NCBI GenBank assembly: GCA_037045055.1
Contig: JBAOHJ010000002.1
Span: 124,001 to 188,000, forward strand
Direction of reading: 5' to 3'
Origin: Phosphoribacter sp037045055
Lineage (GTDB): Bacteria; Actinomycetota; Actinomycetes; Actinomycetales; Dermatophilaceae
DNA length: 64,000 bases
Every line of letters begins with the position of its first letter. The stretch's first letter is position 1. A program made the position numbers and the translations under genes. The notes below the pieces were generated by a model. It was given only the letters and a program-made list of their open reading frames with translations. It made no database searches and was not told the DNA's origin. Shown one piece after another: positions 54,186 to 63,000 of this stretch.

Positions 54186-56282
54186 TCATCGCGAGGGCGA
54201 GCCGGTGGGACGCGCCGGCGTGGCGCTCGGCGCGGGGGTGCTGGTCGGCGGGGTCGAGGGCGGTGGGCTGGCCGGCGGGGCGGGCGCCGGCGGGGCAGTG
54301 ACCGTGACCGTCGGGGTCGGCGATGCCGAGGTCGTCGGCGCGGCCGGCGTCTGGCGCGTCGCGGCGACGGCGTCGTCGCCGATGCCCACCCGCTCGGGGA
54401 ACGCCACCACCGGCTGACCGGACAGCGCCCCCTTCATGAAGTCGATCCAGATCGTCAACGGGAAGGAGTTGCCGGACAGCTCGTCCAGGCCGCCGATGTC
54501 GGTCAGCGGGGCCGGCGCGCCGTCCACGTCCTTGTACATCGCCACCGCGGTCGACAACTGCGGCGTGAAGCCGGCGAACCACACCGACTTGCGCTCCTCC
54601 GACGTGCCGGTCTTGCCGGCGACCGGCCGGCCCACCTGCGCCGCCCGGGCCCCCGTGCCCCCGGCTGCGGTGACCTGACGCATGGCGTCGACGACGTCGG
54701 CCGCGACGTCCTTGCCGAAGGCGTCCTGGACGTTGGGGGTCACCGTGTAGCCGAGATCCAGGGCGGTGGCGCCGGCCTTGGCGATGAGGTAGGGGGTGGC
54801 TCGGCGGCCCTGCGCCGCGATCGTCGCGTAGGCGTCGGCGAGGTCGAGCACTCGCGGGGCCGCGGTGCCCAGGACGTTGGTGTACTCCTGGCCGAGGCCG
54901 ACGGTGTCGGCCGGTATCCCGGCCGCGACGGCCGCGTCGTAGGTCGCCTTGGCCCCGATCTGCAGGTTGAGCCGCATGAACGCGGTGTTGATCGAGCTGG
55001 CCGTGGCCCGGCGCAGGTCGACCTGGCCGTAGGAGCGCTTGCCCTCGTTCTCGATGGCGGCCGAGCCCAGGCGCGGGTCGCGCAGCGGGCTGGTGCCGTC
55101 GACGACGGTCTTGGTCGAGACCTTCTGCTGCAAGGCGCCGACCAGGGCGAAGGGCTTGAAGGTCGACCCGGCCGGGATCTTCGCGTCCGTCGCCGAGGAG
55201 AACTGCCGGGCCTGGTAGTCCCGCCCGCCGTACATGGCGACCACGGCGCCGTCCCCGGGTTTGACCGCGACCAGCCCGGCATACACGTCGTCGACCCCGG
55301 TCGCGGGGAAGTCCTTGTCCATGGCGGCGATCGCGGCGTCCTGGGCGGACTTGGAGATGGTCGTCGTGATCCGCAGGCCACCGCGGTCGATGTCCTGGTC
55401 GGTGAGCCTGAGCCGGGACTTCAGCTCCTGACGGACCGCCGCGACGACGTAGCCGTTCGGTCCGGACAGGATGCGCGAGGGGGCCTTGGCGGCGACGGTC
55501 GGCATCGTCGTGGCGGCCCGCTCGGCCGCGCCGAGCCAGCCCTGGGCGACCATGCCGTCGAGCACGTAGCCGACCCGACCCGCGAGGTTGCCGGCCTGCT
55601 TCGGCCCGAGCGCCGGGTCGTAGAGCGACGGGGCGTTGATCACGCTGGCGAGCACCGCGCCCTCGGCGACGGTGAGCTGCCCGACGTCCTTGCCGAAGTA
55701 GGCCCGGGCCGCGGCCTGGATGCCGTAGGCGCCGCGACCGTAGTAGATGGTGTTGAGATAGCCCTCGAGGATCTGGTCCTTGCTCTGGTCCTTGTCGATC
55801 TTCACCGAGATGACCATTTCCTGCAGCTTGCGCGACAGGGTGCGCTCCTGGGTGAGGAAGTAGTTCTTGACGTACTGCTGGGTGATCGTCGACCCGCCGC
55901 CTTGGACCTCGCTGCCGCGCACGGCCTGCCACACCGAGCGCAGGATCCCGGTCGGGGAGATGCCGCTGTTGGAGTAGAAGTCCCGGTCCTCGGCGGCGAT
56001 CACGGCCTTGCGCACGTGCTCGGGCACCCGTGCCAGCGGCACGGACTCGCGGTTCTGCTCGGCGATCCGCGCCATCTCGGTCGTGCCGTCGTCGTAGTAC
56101 ACGATCGTCGTCTGGGCGTCGGCGAGCTCGTTGGCGACATCCGGCACCGGGATGCTCGCCCAGGCCACGGCGGCGCCGGCCACCCCCAGGACGAAGAGGG
56201 CGCCGATGCTCAGGCCGATCCGGCGCAGCCAGGTGCGCCGACGGCTGCGGGACGGCGGGTCGCCGTGGTCGGTGTCGTTCAC
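54186..56282 (-). CDS. ponA: Bifunctional penicillin-binding protein (transglycosylase/transpeptidase)
   Basis: 698-residue class A PBP. A single N-terminal membrane anchor (GALFVLGVAGAAVAWA) is followed by a GT51 domain with EDRDFYSNSGISPTGILR and GGSTITQQYVKNYFL, then a transpeptidase domain with STFKPFALV (SxxK near residue 374), SINTAF (SxN) and KTGTSEE (near 557). The tail is proline/threonine-rich (about the last 80 residues), as in mycobacterial PonA1. The GTG start at 56282. Upstream, across 387 bp, is the divergent padR-ino1 pair. Confidence 0.94.
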   Translation of the reverse strand: MNDTDHGDPPSRSRRRTWLRRIGLSIGALFVLGVAGAAVAWASIPVPDVANELADAQTTIVYYDDGTTEMARIAEQNRESVPLARVPEHVRKAVIAAEDRDFYSNSGISPTGILRSVWQAVRGSEVQGGGSTITQQYVKNYFLTQERTLSRKLQEMVISVKIDKDQSKDQILEGYLNTIYYGRGAYGIQAAARAYFGKDVGQLTVAEGAVLASVINAPSLYDPALGPKQAGNLAGRVGYVLDGMVAQGWLGAAERAATTMPTVAAKAPSRILSGPNGYVVAAVRQELKSRLRLTDQDIDRGGLRITTTISKSAQDAAIAAMDKDFPATGVDDVYAGLVAVKPGDGAVVAMYGGRDYQARQFSSATDAKIPAGSTFKPFALVGALQQKVSTKTVVDGTSPLRDPRLGSAAIENEGKRSYGQVDLRRATASSINTAFMRLNLQIGAKATYDAAVAAGIPADTVGLGQEYTNVLGTAAPRVLDLADAYATIAAQGRRATPYLIAKAGATALDLGYTVTPNVQDAFGKDVAADVVDAMRQVTAAGGTGARAAQVGRPVAGKTGTSEERKSVWFAGFTPQLSTAVAMYKDVDGAPAPLTDIGGLDELSGNSFPLTIWIDFMKGALSGQPVVAFPERVGIGDDAVAATRQTPAAPTTSASPTPTVTVTAPPAPAPPASPPPSTPPTSTPAPSATPARPTGSPSR

Positions 56283-56669
56283 TCGCAGTCCGTTCGGAGG
56301 TGGCGGGGTCGGGCGCGGGCCGGGCGCCGTGGCCTCGGGTGGCCGGCGGTGGCTCGGGCGGCGATGCGCACGCGGTCGGTATGCCGCGCCGGCCGCCGTC
56401 CAGTATGCGCAGGCCCGGCGGCGTCCGCCGAATCGGGCCGGTCATGCGGGCGGGAGTCGCCCGGGCCCTGGGACCGGCGCCGCGACACATAGACTAGATG
56501 TATCGGGTCGATATATCTCGTGCTACAGTGGGCGCCAACCTCGGGTGACCGGGGGGTGACGGACCGGCATACCGACGGCGACGCCAAGGCTACGTGGACC
56601 CGCAGCCGACCAGCGGCACCGACACGGCAGACCGGACCGAGCCGACGACCGACGTGGAGGGGAGGGCAG
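56283..56669. promoter_or_regulatory. Intergenic region between ponA and padR-like gene
   Basis: 387 bp with no gene I can support. It holds two copies of the 8-mer (56379 GTATGCCG and 56565 CGGCATAC), the PadR operator at 56496-56518 and GC-rich sequence. A GTATGCCG copy inverted relative to the other, 178 bases away, could form a long stem but probably does not. The promoters of both divergent genes must lie here; I cannot place them exactly. Confidence 0.55.
56496..56518. promoter_or_regulatory. PadR-type operator upstream of padR-like gene
   Basis: AGATGTATCG (56496-56505) and CGATATATCT (56509-56518) pair at 9 of 10 positions around a 3-base spacer. AT-rich imperfect palindromes with TATCG/CGATA half-sites resemble known PadR operators in actinobacteria. 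It is about 150 bp upstream of the PadR start, so PadR autoregulation and control of ino1 and possibly ponA are likely. Confidence 0.65.
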
Positions 56670-57257
56670 GTGTCTCGCAGGGGAGAGCTGCTCGAGTTCG
56701 CCGTCCTCGGCCTGTTGCACGAGAGCCCGATGCACGGGTACGAGCTGCGCAAGCGGCTCAACACCGCGCTCGGGGCCTTCCGGGCCCTGTCCTACGGCTC
56801 GCTCTACCCGTGCCTGCGCGAGCTGCTCGCCAAGGGCTGGGTCGTCGAGACGGTGCCGGGCGGGCAGTCCGCTCTCGCCGCCGCGGCGAGCAAGCGGGCC
56901 CGGATCGTCTACGAGCTGTCTGCCGACGGCAAGGAGCACTTCCAGGAGCTGCTCGCCTCGGCCGGGCCGACCTCGTGGGACGACGAGGGGTTCGACGTGC
57001 ATTTCGCCTTCTTCGCCCGCACGGCCAGCGAGGTGCGGCTGCGCATCCTCGAGGGCCGCCGCTCGCGGCTGGAGGAGCGGTTGGCGAACATCCGCGAGGC
57101 CTCGGTCCGCAACCGGGAGCGCATGGACGCCTACACCGCGGCCCTGCAGCGCCACGGCGAGGAGCGGGCCGAGCGCGAGGTCCGCTGGCTGGAGGAGCTC
57201 ATCCACGCCGAACGCACCACCCCGGTCGACCTCGACCACCCGCGTCCCACCCCGTAG
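56670..57257 (+). CDS. PadR family transcriptional regulator
   Basis: 195-residue winged-helix protein: VLGLLHESPMHGYELRKRLN, then FRALSYGSLYPCLRELLAKGWV is the PadR DNA-binding domain, followed by a long C-terminal helical (Vir-like) coil rich in Arg/Glu. The GTG at 56670 has GGAGG 6 bases upstream; the frame is open further upstream, but that part reads as noise. Together with ino1 this is the Rv0047c-Rv0046c type pair seen in mycobacteria. Confidence 0.88.
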   Translation: MSRRGELLEFAVLGLLHESPMHGYELRKRLNTALGAFRALSYGSLYPCLRELLAKGWVVETVPGGQSALAAAASKRARIVYELSADGKEHFQELLASAGPTSWDDEGFDVHFAFFARTASEVRLRILEGRRSRLEERLANIREASVRNRERMDAYTAALQRHGEERAEREVRWLEELIHAERTTPVDLDHPRPTP

Positions 57258-57368
57258 CGGGCTACCCCCGCGCGGCGGTGGACACCCGCCCGACCCGCAC
57301 CACCGCAGCACCGCTCGGTCACCACCTCGGGACACCGAGAGCCATCACACTGAAGGAGAAGTCCCCCC

Positions 57369-58448
57369 ATGGGAGCCATTCGCGTCGCCATCGTCGGCGT
57401 CGGCAACTGCGCCAGCTCGCTGGTCCAGGGTGTCGAGTACTACCGCCACGCCGATCCCGCCTCGAGCGTGCCGGGCCTCATGCACGTGCAGTTCGGCCCC
57501 TACCACGTCAGCGACGTGCAGTTCGTCGCCGCGTTCGACGTCGACGCCAAGAAGGTCGGCTTCGACCTGTCCGAGGCGATCGTCAACTCGGAGAACAACA
57601 CCATCAAGATCGCCGACGTGCCGCCGCTGGGCGTCACCGTGCAGCGCGGCCACACCCTCGACGGCCTGGGCAAGTACTACTCGCTGACCATCGACGAGTC
57701 CGACGACGAGCCGGTGGACGTCGTCGCGGCGCTGCGCGAGGCCAAGGCCGACGTCCTGGTGTCCTACCTGCCGGTGGGCTCGGAGATCGCCGACAAGTTC
57801 TACGCCCAGTGCGCCATCGACGCGGGCGTGGCCTTCGTCAACGCGCTGCCGGTGTTCATCGCCAGCGACCCGGACTGGGCGGCGAAGTTCGAGGCCGCCG
57901 GGGTGCCGATCATCGGCGACGACATCAAGAGCCAGGTCGGCGCGACGATCACCCACCGGGTCATGGCCAAGCTCTTCGAGGACCGGGGCGTCGTGCTGGA
58001 CCGCACGTACCAGCTCAACGTCGGCGGCAACATGGACTTCAAGAACATGCTCGAGCGCGAGCGGCTGGAGTCCAAGAAGATCTCCAAGACCCAGGCGGTG
58101 ACCTCCAACCTCAGCCACGACCTGGGCGCGAAGAACGTCCACATCGGCCCGAGCGACTACGTCCAGTGGCTCGACGACCGCAAGTGGGCGTACGTGCGAC
58201 TGGAGGGCCGGGCCTTCGGCGACGTGCCGCTCAACCTCGAGTACAAGCTCGAGGTCTGGGACTCGCCCAACTCCGCCGGCATCATCATCGACGCCATCCG
58301 CGCGGCGAAGATCGCCCTGGACCGCGGCATCGGCGGCCCGCTGCTGTCGCCCGCGGCATACCTCATGAAGTCCCCGCCCCAGCAGCGTGAGGACACCGAG
58401 GGCCGGGCCCGGCTCGAGGCGTTCATCGCCGGCACCGAGCCGCGCTGA
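57369..58448 (+). CDS. ino1: Inositol-3-phosphate synthase
   Basis: Converts glucose-6-phosphate to myo-inositol-1-phosphate, feeding phosphatidylinositol, mycothiol and cell-wall glycolipids in actinobacteria. 359 residues of the actinobacterial type: the Rossmann motif GVGNCASS (residues 10-17), SYLPVGSEIADKFYAQCA, the NVGGNMDFKNMLERER motif and VHIGPSDYVQW are characteristic. The ATG at 57369 has GAAGGAG at good spacing. It is 111 bp downstream of padR, so co-transcription under PadR control is possible. Confidence 0.95.
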   Translation: MGAIRVAIVGVGNCASSLVQGVEYYRHADPASSVPGLMHVQFGPYHVSDVQFVAAFDVDAKKVGFDLSEAIVNSENNTIKIADVPPLGVTVQRGHTLDGLGKYYSLTIDESDDEPVDVVAALREAKADVLVSYLPVGSEIADKFYAQCAIDAGVAFVNALPVFIASDPDWAAKFEAAGVPIIGDDIKSQVGATITHRVMAKLFEDRGVVLDRTYQLNVGGNMDFKNMLERERLESKKISKTQAVTSNLSHDLGAKNVHIGPSDYVQWLDDRKWAYVRLEGRAFGDVPLNLEYKLEVWDSPNSAGIIIDAIRAAKIALDRGIGGPLLSPAAYLMKSPPQQREDTEGRARLEAFIAGTEPR

Positions 58449-58539
58449 GCGACGCCGCAACCGGGCCCGTGAGTTCCGGCCCGGGGCGCGCCGGAGTGAT
58501 GGCTGGCGCGTCGCCGGTCCGGTGTCGGCCTCGCCGACC

Positions 58540-58594
58540 GTATGCCGTCCGCTCGCCTTCCGGGTGCACCCCGGTCGTTGCGCGGGCGGCATAC
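58540..58594. repeat. Inverted pair of the 8-mer between ino1 and tfoX-like gene
   Basis: GTATGCCG (58540-58547) and CGGCATAC (58587-58594) form an exact 8-base inverted pair with a 39-base loop, in the 158-bp gap between two convergent genes. It may serve as a terminator-like stem or simply be two copies of the dispersed 8-mer. Neither has a T tract. Confidence 0.4.
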
Positions 58595-58606
58595 CTGCGT
58601 GTGGAG

Positions 58607-58939
58607 CTAGGTCGGCGGCAGGGTCTGCACGTAGGCGACGCTGCGCGCCACCCAGCGGCGCAGGTGGGCCTCGCCGGCCACCGCGGCGGGGGCGACGTGC
58701 AGCCACCCGCGCATCGGCCGCCCCCGCATCACCATGGGCTGCACCCGCTCGTCGTCGGCGAGGGCGGCGCCCTCGGCCGGGTCGACCCGGGCCAGCAGCC
58801 CGCCCCGGCTGCTGGCCGCGACGGCCATCGAGCCCTGGACCATGAAGCCGAGCCCGCCGAACATCCTCCGCTCGCGCACGTCCGGGTAGGCGCCGAGGAT
58901 CGCTCGGACCCGTTCGGCCAGGTGTTCGTCGTAGGCCAT
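58607..58939 (-). CDS. TfoX N-terminal domain protein
   Basis: 110 residues matching only the TfoX/Sxy N-terminal domain: MAYDEHLAERVRAILG, then RRMFGGLGFMVQGSMAVAA, with the conserved Phe-Gly-Gly turn. The C-terminal domain present in gamma-proteobacterial Sxy/TfoX competence regulators is absent, as in most actinobacterial homologues, so competence cannot be inferred. A GTATGCCG copy lies 7 bases upstream of the ATG at 58939. Convergent with ino1. Confidence 0.82.
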   Translation of the reverse strand: MAYDEHLAERVRAILGAYPDVRERRMFGGLGFMVQGSMAVAASSRGGLLARVDPAEGAALADDERVQPMVMRGRPMRGWLHVAPAAVAGEAHLRRWVARSVAYVQTLPPT

Positions 58940-59092
58940 GGCCGCAGTATGCCGCCGCGTCCATGCCGAACCTGAGACCGCCCCGGTGTGACGCCCTGGC
59001 GCGCCTGCCCCCGCCGGCGGGTTGGGTGGTCGCCGCCGGGAGGGGTCAGGCGGAGCCTAGGGTGAGTCTCGGGTCGGTGATCGGAGATCTGG

Positions 59093-59701
59093 ATGAGTGT
59101 GGCTTTCCTCGTGACGTCGCTGGCCATCGTGGCGACTCCGGGCACTGGCGCGATCTTGACGATCAGCGCGGGGTTGCGCAGTGGGCGCCGTGGCGCGATG
59201 GTCACCGCGGTGGGTTGCACGCTGGGGATCGTCCCGCACCTGGCGGCGGCGATCACCGGGACGGCTGCCCTGCTGCGTGCGGGGGGCTTGGCGTTCGACG
59301 TGGTGAAGGTCGCCGGCGTCGTCTACCTGCTGTTCCTGGCGTGGTCGACGTGGCGCGACAGCGGGGTCCTCGCGATCACGGACGACGCACGGCCCGTGTC
59401 GACGACACGGACGGTGGTCAATGCGGTCCTGGCGAACGTGCTGAACCCCAAGCTGACGGTGTTCTTCTTCGCGTTCTTGCCCCAGTTCGTCACGGCCGGG
59501 CACGGCGAGCTGGGTCAGATGCTCAGCCTGTCCGGGGTGTTCATGGCGATGACGTTGGTGGTGTTCGCCGGGTATGGGTGGTTCGCGGCGCAGATGCGCG
59601 AGCGGGTCATCACCCGGCCGGTCGTGGTGCGTCGGATCCAACGGTTCTTCTCCCTGAGCTACGTGGCTTTGAGCGCCAAGCTGGTCACGGTGCAGCGGTG
59701 A
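59093..59701 (+). CDS. LysE family amino-acid exporter
   Basis: 202-residue membrane protein with six hydrophobic segments (ILTISAGLRSGRRGAMVTAVGCTLGI, VVKVAGVVYLLFLAW, VLNPKLTVFFFAFLPQFV and others). The LysE/RhtB signature is the N-terminal ATPGTGAILTISAGLRSGRR and the NPK motif LANVLNPKLTVFFFAF. It exports an amino acid or a related metabolite. The base composition seems slightly less extreme than that of its neighbours, and it carries no copy of the 8-mer, so it may be more recently acquired; this is a weak impression. Confidence 0.85.
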   Translation: MSVAFLVTSLAIVATPGTGAILTISAGLRSGRRGAMVTAVGCTLGIVPHLAAAITGTAALLRAGGLAFDVVKVAGVVYLLFLAWSTWRDSGVLAITDDARPVSTTRTVVNAVLANVLNPKLTVFFFAFLPQFVTAGHGELGQMLSLSGVFMAMTLVVFAGYGWFAAQMRERVITRPVVVRRIQRFFSLSYVALSAKLVTVQR

Positions 59702-59796
59702 GCCTGGGCGGTCGCCGCGCAGTTGTTTCGTCGCTGTGACGACGAGTAGCCCAGACCACGGCAGCAGCGGGGGTGCGCCCAGGTGCTCGCTGCCGG

Positions 59797-59831
59797 CGGC
59801 GACTACCCGGGGCCGACGGCGACTACCCGGG
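59797..59831 (+). repeat. Tandem repeat CGGCGACTACCCGGG
   Basis: The 15-base unit lies at 59797-59811 and 59817-59831 (20-base period) and is flanked by two copies of CAGGTGCTCG (59780 and 59833). It is the remains of a local duplication at the end of the low-complexity gene at 59823. Confidence 0.6.
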
Positions 59832-60080
59832 CAGGTGCTCGGTGTCGACCTCGCTGGGCCCGCGCCGTGGCCCCAGGCCGCGCCGATCGCCCTGGGGCTG
59901 GCGCCGGCCGTCGACCCCGGCCGGAGGAGAGCCGTCGGTCAGCGCCGCGGTGTTGACCTCGAGGCGACCCTCGATCTCGGGGTGGGCCTCGGTGTTGCCC
60001 GGGCCCGCGCCCGACCCGCCGGGGCGGCCGGGGCCCTCGGCTTCGGGGCGTGGGCGCCGGCGTCGGGGCAACGGGGTCAT
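59823..60080 (-). CDS. Possible low-complexity small protein (85 aa)
   Basis: ATG at 60080 overlaps the end of the ferredoxin oxidoreductase gene by four bases. The product is an Arg/Pro/Gly-rich disordered chain (MTPLPRRRRPRPEAEGPGRP ... DTEHLPG). The overlap favours a real coupled gene, but the composition also fits a shadow frame. Uncertain. Confidence 0.35.
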   Translation of the reverse strand: MTPLPRRRRPRPEAEGPGRPGGSGAGPGNTEAHPEIEGRLEVNTAALTDGSPPAGVDGRRQPQGDRRGLGPRRGPSEVDTEHLPG

Positions 60081-63000
60081 GGCACGGCCTCCTCGGGCAC
60101 CGGGTGGGGGGTATGCAGCCGGGGACGCAGGTCGTCGACCCGCTTACGGTAGGCCTGCACGTTGCGCAGCTTGACCTCGTCGTATCCCCGCACCAGATCC
60201 GGCAGGCCGGCCAGCTCGACGGCGACCTGCAGGGTCTGTGGGCTCAGGGTGTCGAGGATCTCCTCGAGCAGCGCGTCGTACTGCGCCACCAGTTCACGCT
60301 CCACGACCCGCACGTGGTCACGTCCGAAGACGTCCCACCGGGTATGCCGCAGCCGCTTCATCGGGGCCAACGCCCGGAACATCGCGGTGGCCGCCGGCCC
60401 GGGGATGGCGATCTTGCGTTTCACCCCCAGGGCCTTGAGCACGGGCGGGTGCAGCATGACCCGGGTCTGCGCGTCGGCGCCGTAGCGGGCCCGCAGCGCC
60501 GACCCGGCCGCGGCGTCCAGGTGCAACCGGGCCACTTCGTACTCGTCCTTGTACGCCATGAGCTTGTGCAACCCCACCGCCACGGCCTCGGCCAACGCGG
60601 TCCCGCCCACCGTGGCGGCCTCGCGGGCGCGCACCTGCTCGACGCGCGCGGCATACCGCCGGGCGTAGGCGGCGTCCTGGTAGTCCACGAGCTCGCCCAC
60701 CCGCACCCGCACCAGCCGCTCCAGCTCCGAGCGCGGCTCGGCGGCCACGATCGGCGCGATCCGCTGGGCCCGGCGGGACAGGGGCGCCGGCGCGGACACC
60801 CCGGCGGCGACGGCCACGGCGGCCTCCAGGGCCGCCCGGTCGGCGACGGCCTGCCGACCGCGACGGAAGGCCTGCAGGTTGGTCTCGACCGCCACCCCGT
60901 TGAGCTCGATGGCCTCCTCCAGCGCCCGGGCCGACACGGGCAGGGCACCGGCCTGGTATGCCGCGCCGACCAGCACGATGTTGGCCACCTGGTCGGTGCC
61001 GAACAGCGTCTCGGCCACCGCGTGCGCGTCGAGGTCGACCGTGGCCCCGGGGCGGCAGGCACCGGCGACTCGCTCCAGGAGCACCTCGGCGGCCGGCATC
61101 GAGGCGGTCGTGTCGACGACCATCTGCCCGGTGGGCACCCGGGCCGTGGAGACCACCGCGACGGTCCGGGCGGGATCGGTGACCGCCAGGGTCGCCTGCT
61201 GCGCGCCGGCCAGCGGATCGCACACCAGGTAGAGATCGCAGTCGCTGGCCACCAGCCGGTTGGACTGGTCCACCGCCGCGGTGGTGATCTTGACGTCCGA
61301 CACCACCGGGCCGCCCTTCTGGGCCAGGCCGGTCTGGTCCAGCCCGCGCACGTGTCGCCCGTCCAGCAGCGCGGCCACCGCGATGGTCTGGGCCACGGTG
61401 ACCACCCCGGTGCCGCCGATGCCGGTGATCCGCATGCCGAACTCGTCCTCGCGGACCACCCGGTCCGGCTCGGGCAGGTCGTCGGCGTCGAGGCCGTCGA
61501 ACGGGTCCCGGGCCGTGGTGCCGGTGCCCGGCACCACGGTGAGGAAAGACGGGCAGTTGCCCTCCAGGCAGGAGTAGTCCTGGTTGCACGAGGGCTGGTG
61601 GATCTGCGTCTTGCGCCCGAACTCGGTCTGCACCGGGTGCACCGACAGGCAGTTGGACTTCACCCCGCAGTCCCCGCAGCCCTCGCACACCCGCTCGTTG
61701 ATGACCACCCGACGCTCGGGGGTGGCCATGGTGCCGCGCTTGCGCTTGCGGCGCTTCTCGGTCGCGCACTCCTGGTCGTGCAGCAGGACGGTGACCCCGG
61801 GGATGTCCCGCAGCACCTGCTGCGCCTCGAGCATCCGGCTGCGGTCCCAGACCTGCACGCCTGCCGGCAGCGTCGTGCCGGCATACCGGTCGGTGTCCTC
61901 GGTCGTGACGATGACCCGGGCCACGCCCTCGGCGAGCAGCTCGGTGACCACCCCGGGGACGGCGGCGATCCCGATCGGCGGCTGGGCGCCGGTCATGGCG
62001 ACGTGGCCGTTGTAGAGCAGCTTGTAGGTGATGTTGACGCCCGCGGCGATGCTCGCGCGGATCCCGAGGATGCCGGAATGGGCGTAGGTGCCGTCGCCGA
62101 GGTTCTGGACGATGTGCTGCAGTCCCGTGAACGGCGCCGCCCCCACCCACTGCGCGCCCTCGTTGCCCATCGCGGTGATGCCGAGCACCGAGCCGACGAC
62201 GTCCGGGGACATGAAGACCGCGAGCACGTGGCAGCCGGTGCCCGCGCCGACGACGGTGCCCGCCGGCACGTGCCCGGCGGAGGAGGAGTGCGGGCAGCCG
62301 GAGCAGAAGTAGGGCGACCGGTTGATCGGCAGGGGGGTCAGCGCGGGGCGCGGGGCAAGCCGGGCCAGACGCTGCGCCAGCCCCGGGATCGGCTCGCCGA
62401 GACCGTCCAGCCGGGCGACGAGCAGCCGGGCGATGCCGGCGGTGTCCAGCTCGCCGTGGATCGGCACCAGCAGCCGGCCCGCGTCGTCGAGCTTGCCGAC
62501 CACCCGGGGGTGGTCCGCGACGGCGTAGAGCTCGTCCTTGACGAACAGCTCGACGAACGGTCGCTTGTCCTCCAGGACGAGGATCTCCCGCAACCCGGCC
62601 GCGAACTCCCGGACGATCTGCCCGTCCACCGGGTAGGGCATCCGCAGCTGCAACAGTCGCACCCCGAGCCGTCGCAGGTCCGCGTCGCTCAAGCCCAGGT
62701 CGCGGCAGGCCTGACGCAGGTCGAAGTAGGTCTTGCCCGAGGCGAGGATGCCCAGGCGGTCGGCGGTGCCGCGCAAGGTGATCCGGTTGACGTCGTTGGC
62801 GCGGGCGTAGGCCAGGGCGGTGGGCATCCTGGCGTAGACGAGCGAGCGCTCCAGCTGCAGCACCCGGTTGCCGATGAAGTAGGAGTCCGGGCGGTGCTCG
62901 TAGGGCTGTCCGTCGAGCTCGCCGGTGACCATGACCGGGGTGACGCGCTCGGGGGAGGCGGACGCCGAGCCGGAGCCGTCGGCGACGTTGGTCGACATCT

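Noticed and set aside
54152..56386. The 8-mer copies around ponA as inverted pairs forming regulatory stems.
   Set aside because: The distances are hundreds to thousands of bases; a pairing structure is not credible except for the close pair at 58540-58594, which is listed.
58607..58939. A link between the TfoX-like gene and the dispersed 8-mer as a natural-transformation system.
   Set aside because: Only the TfoX N-terminal domain is present, no com or pil genes are in the window, and actinobacterial TfoX-N proteins have no proved competence role. The 8-mer next to it is only one of about 73.
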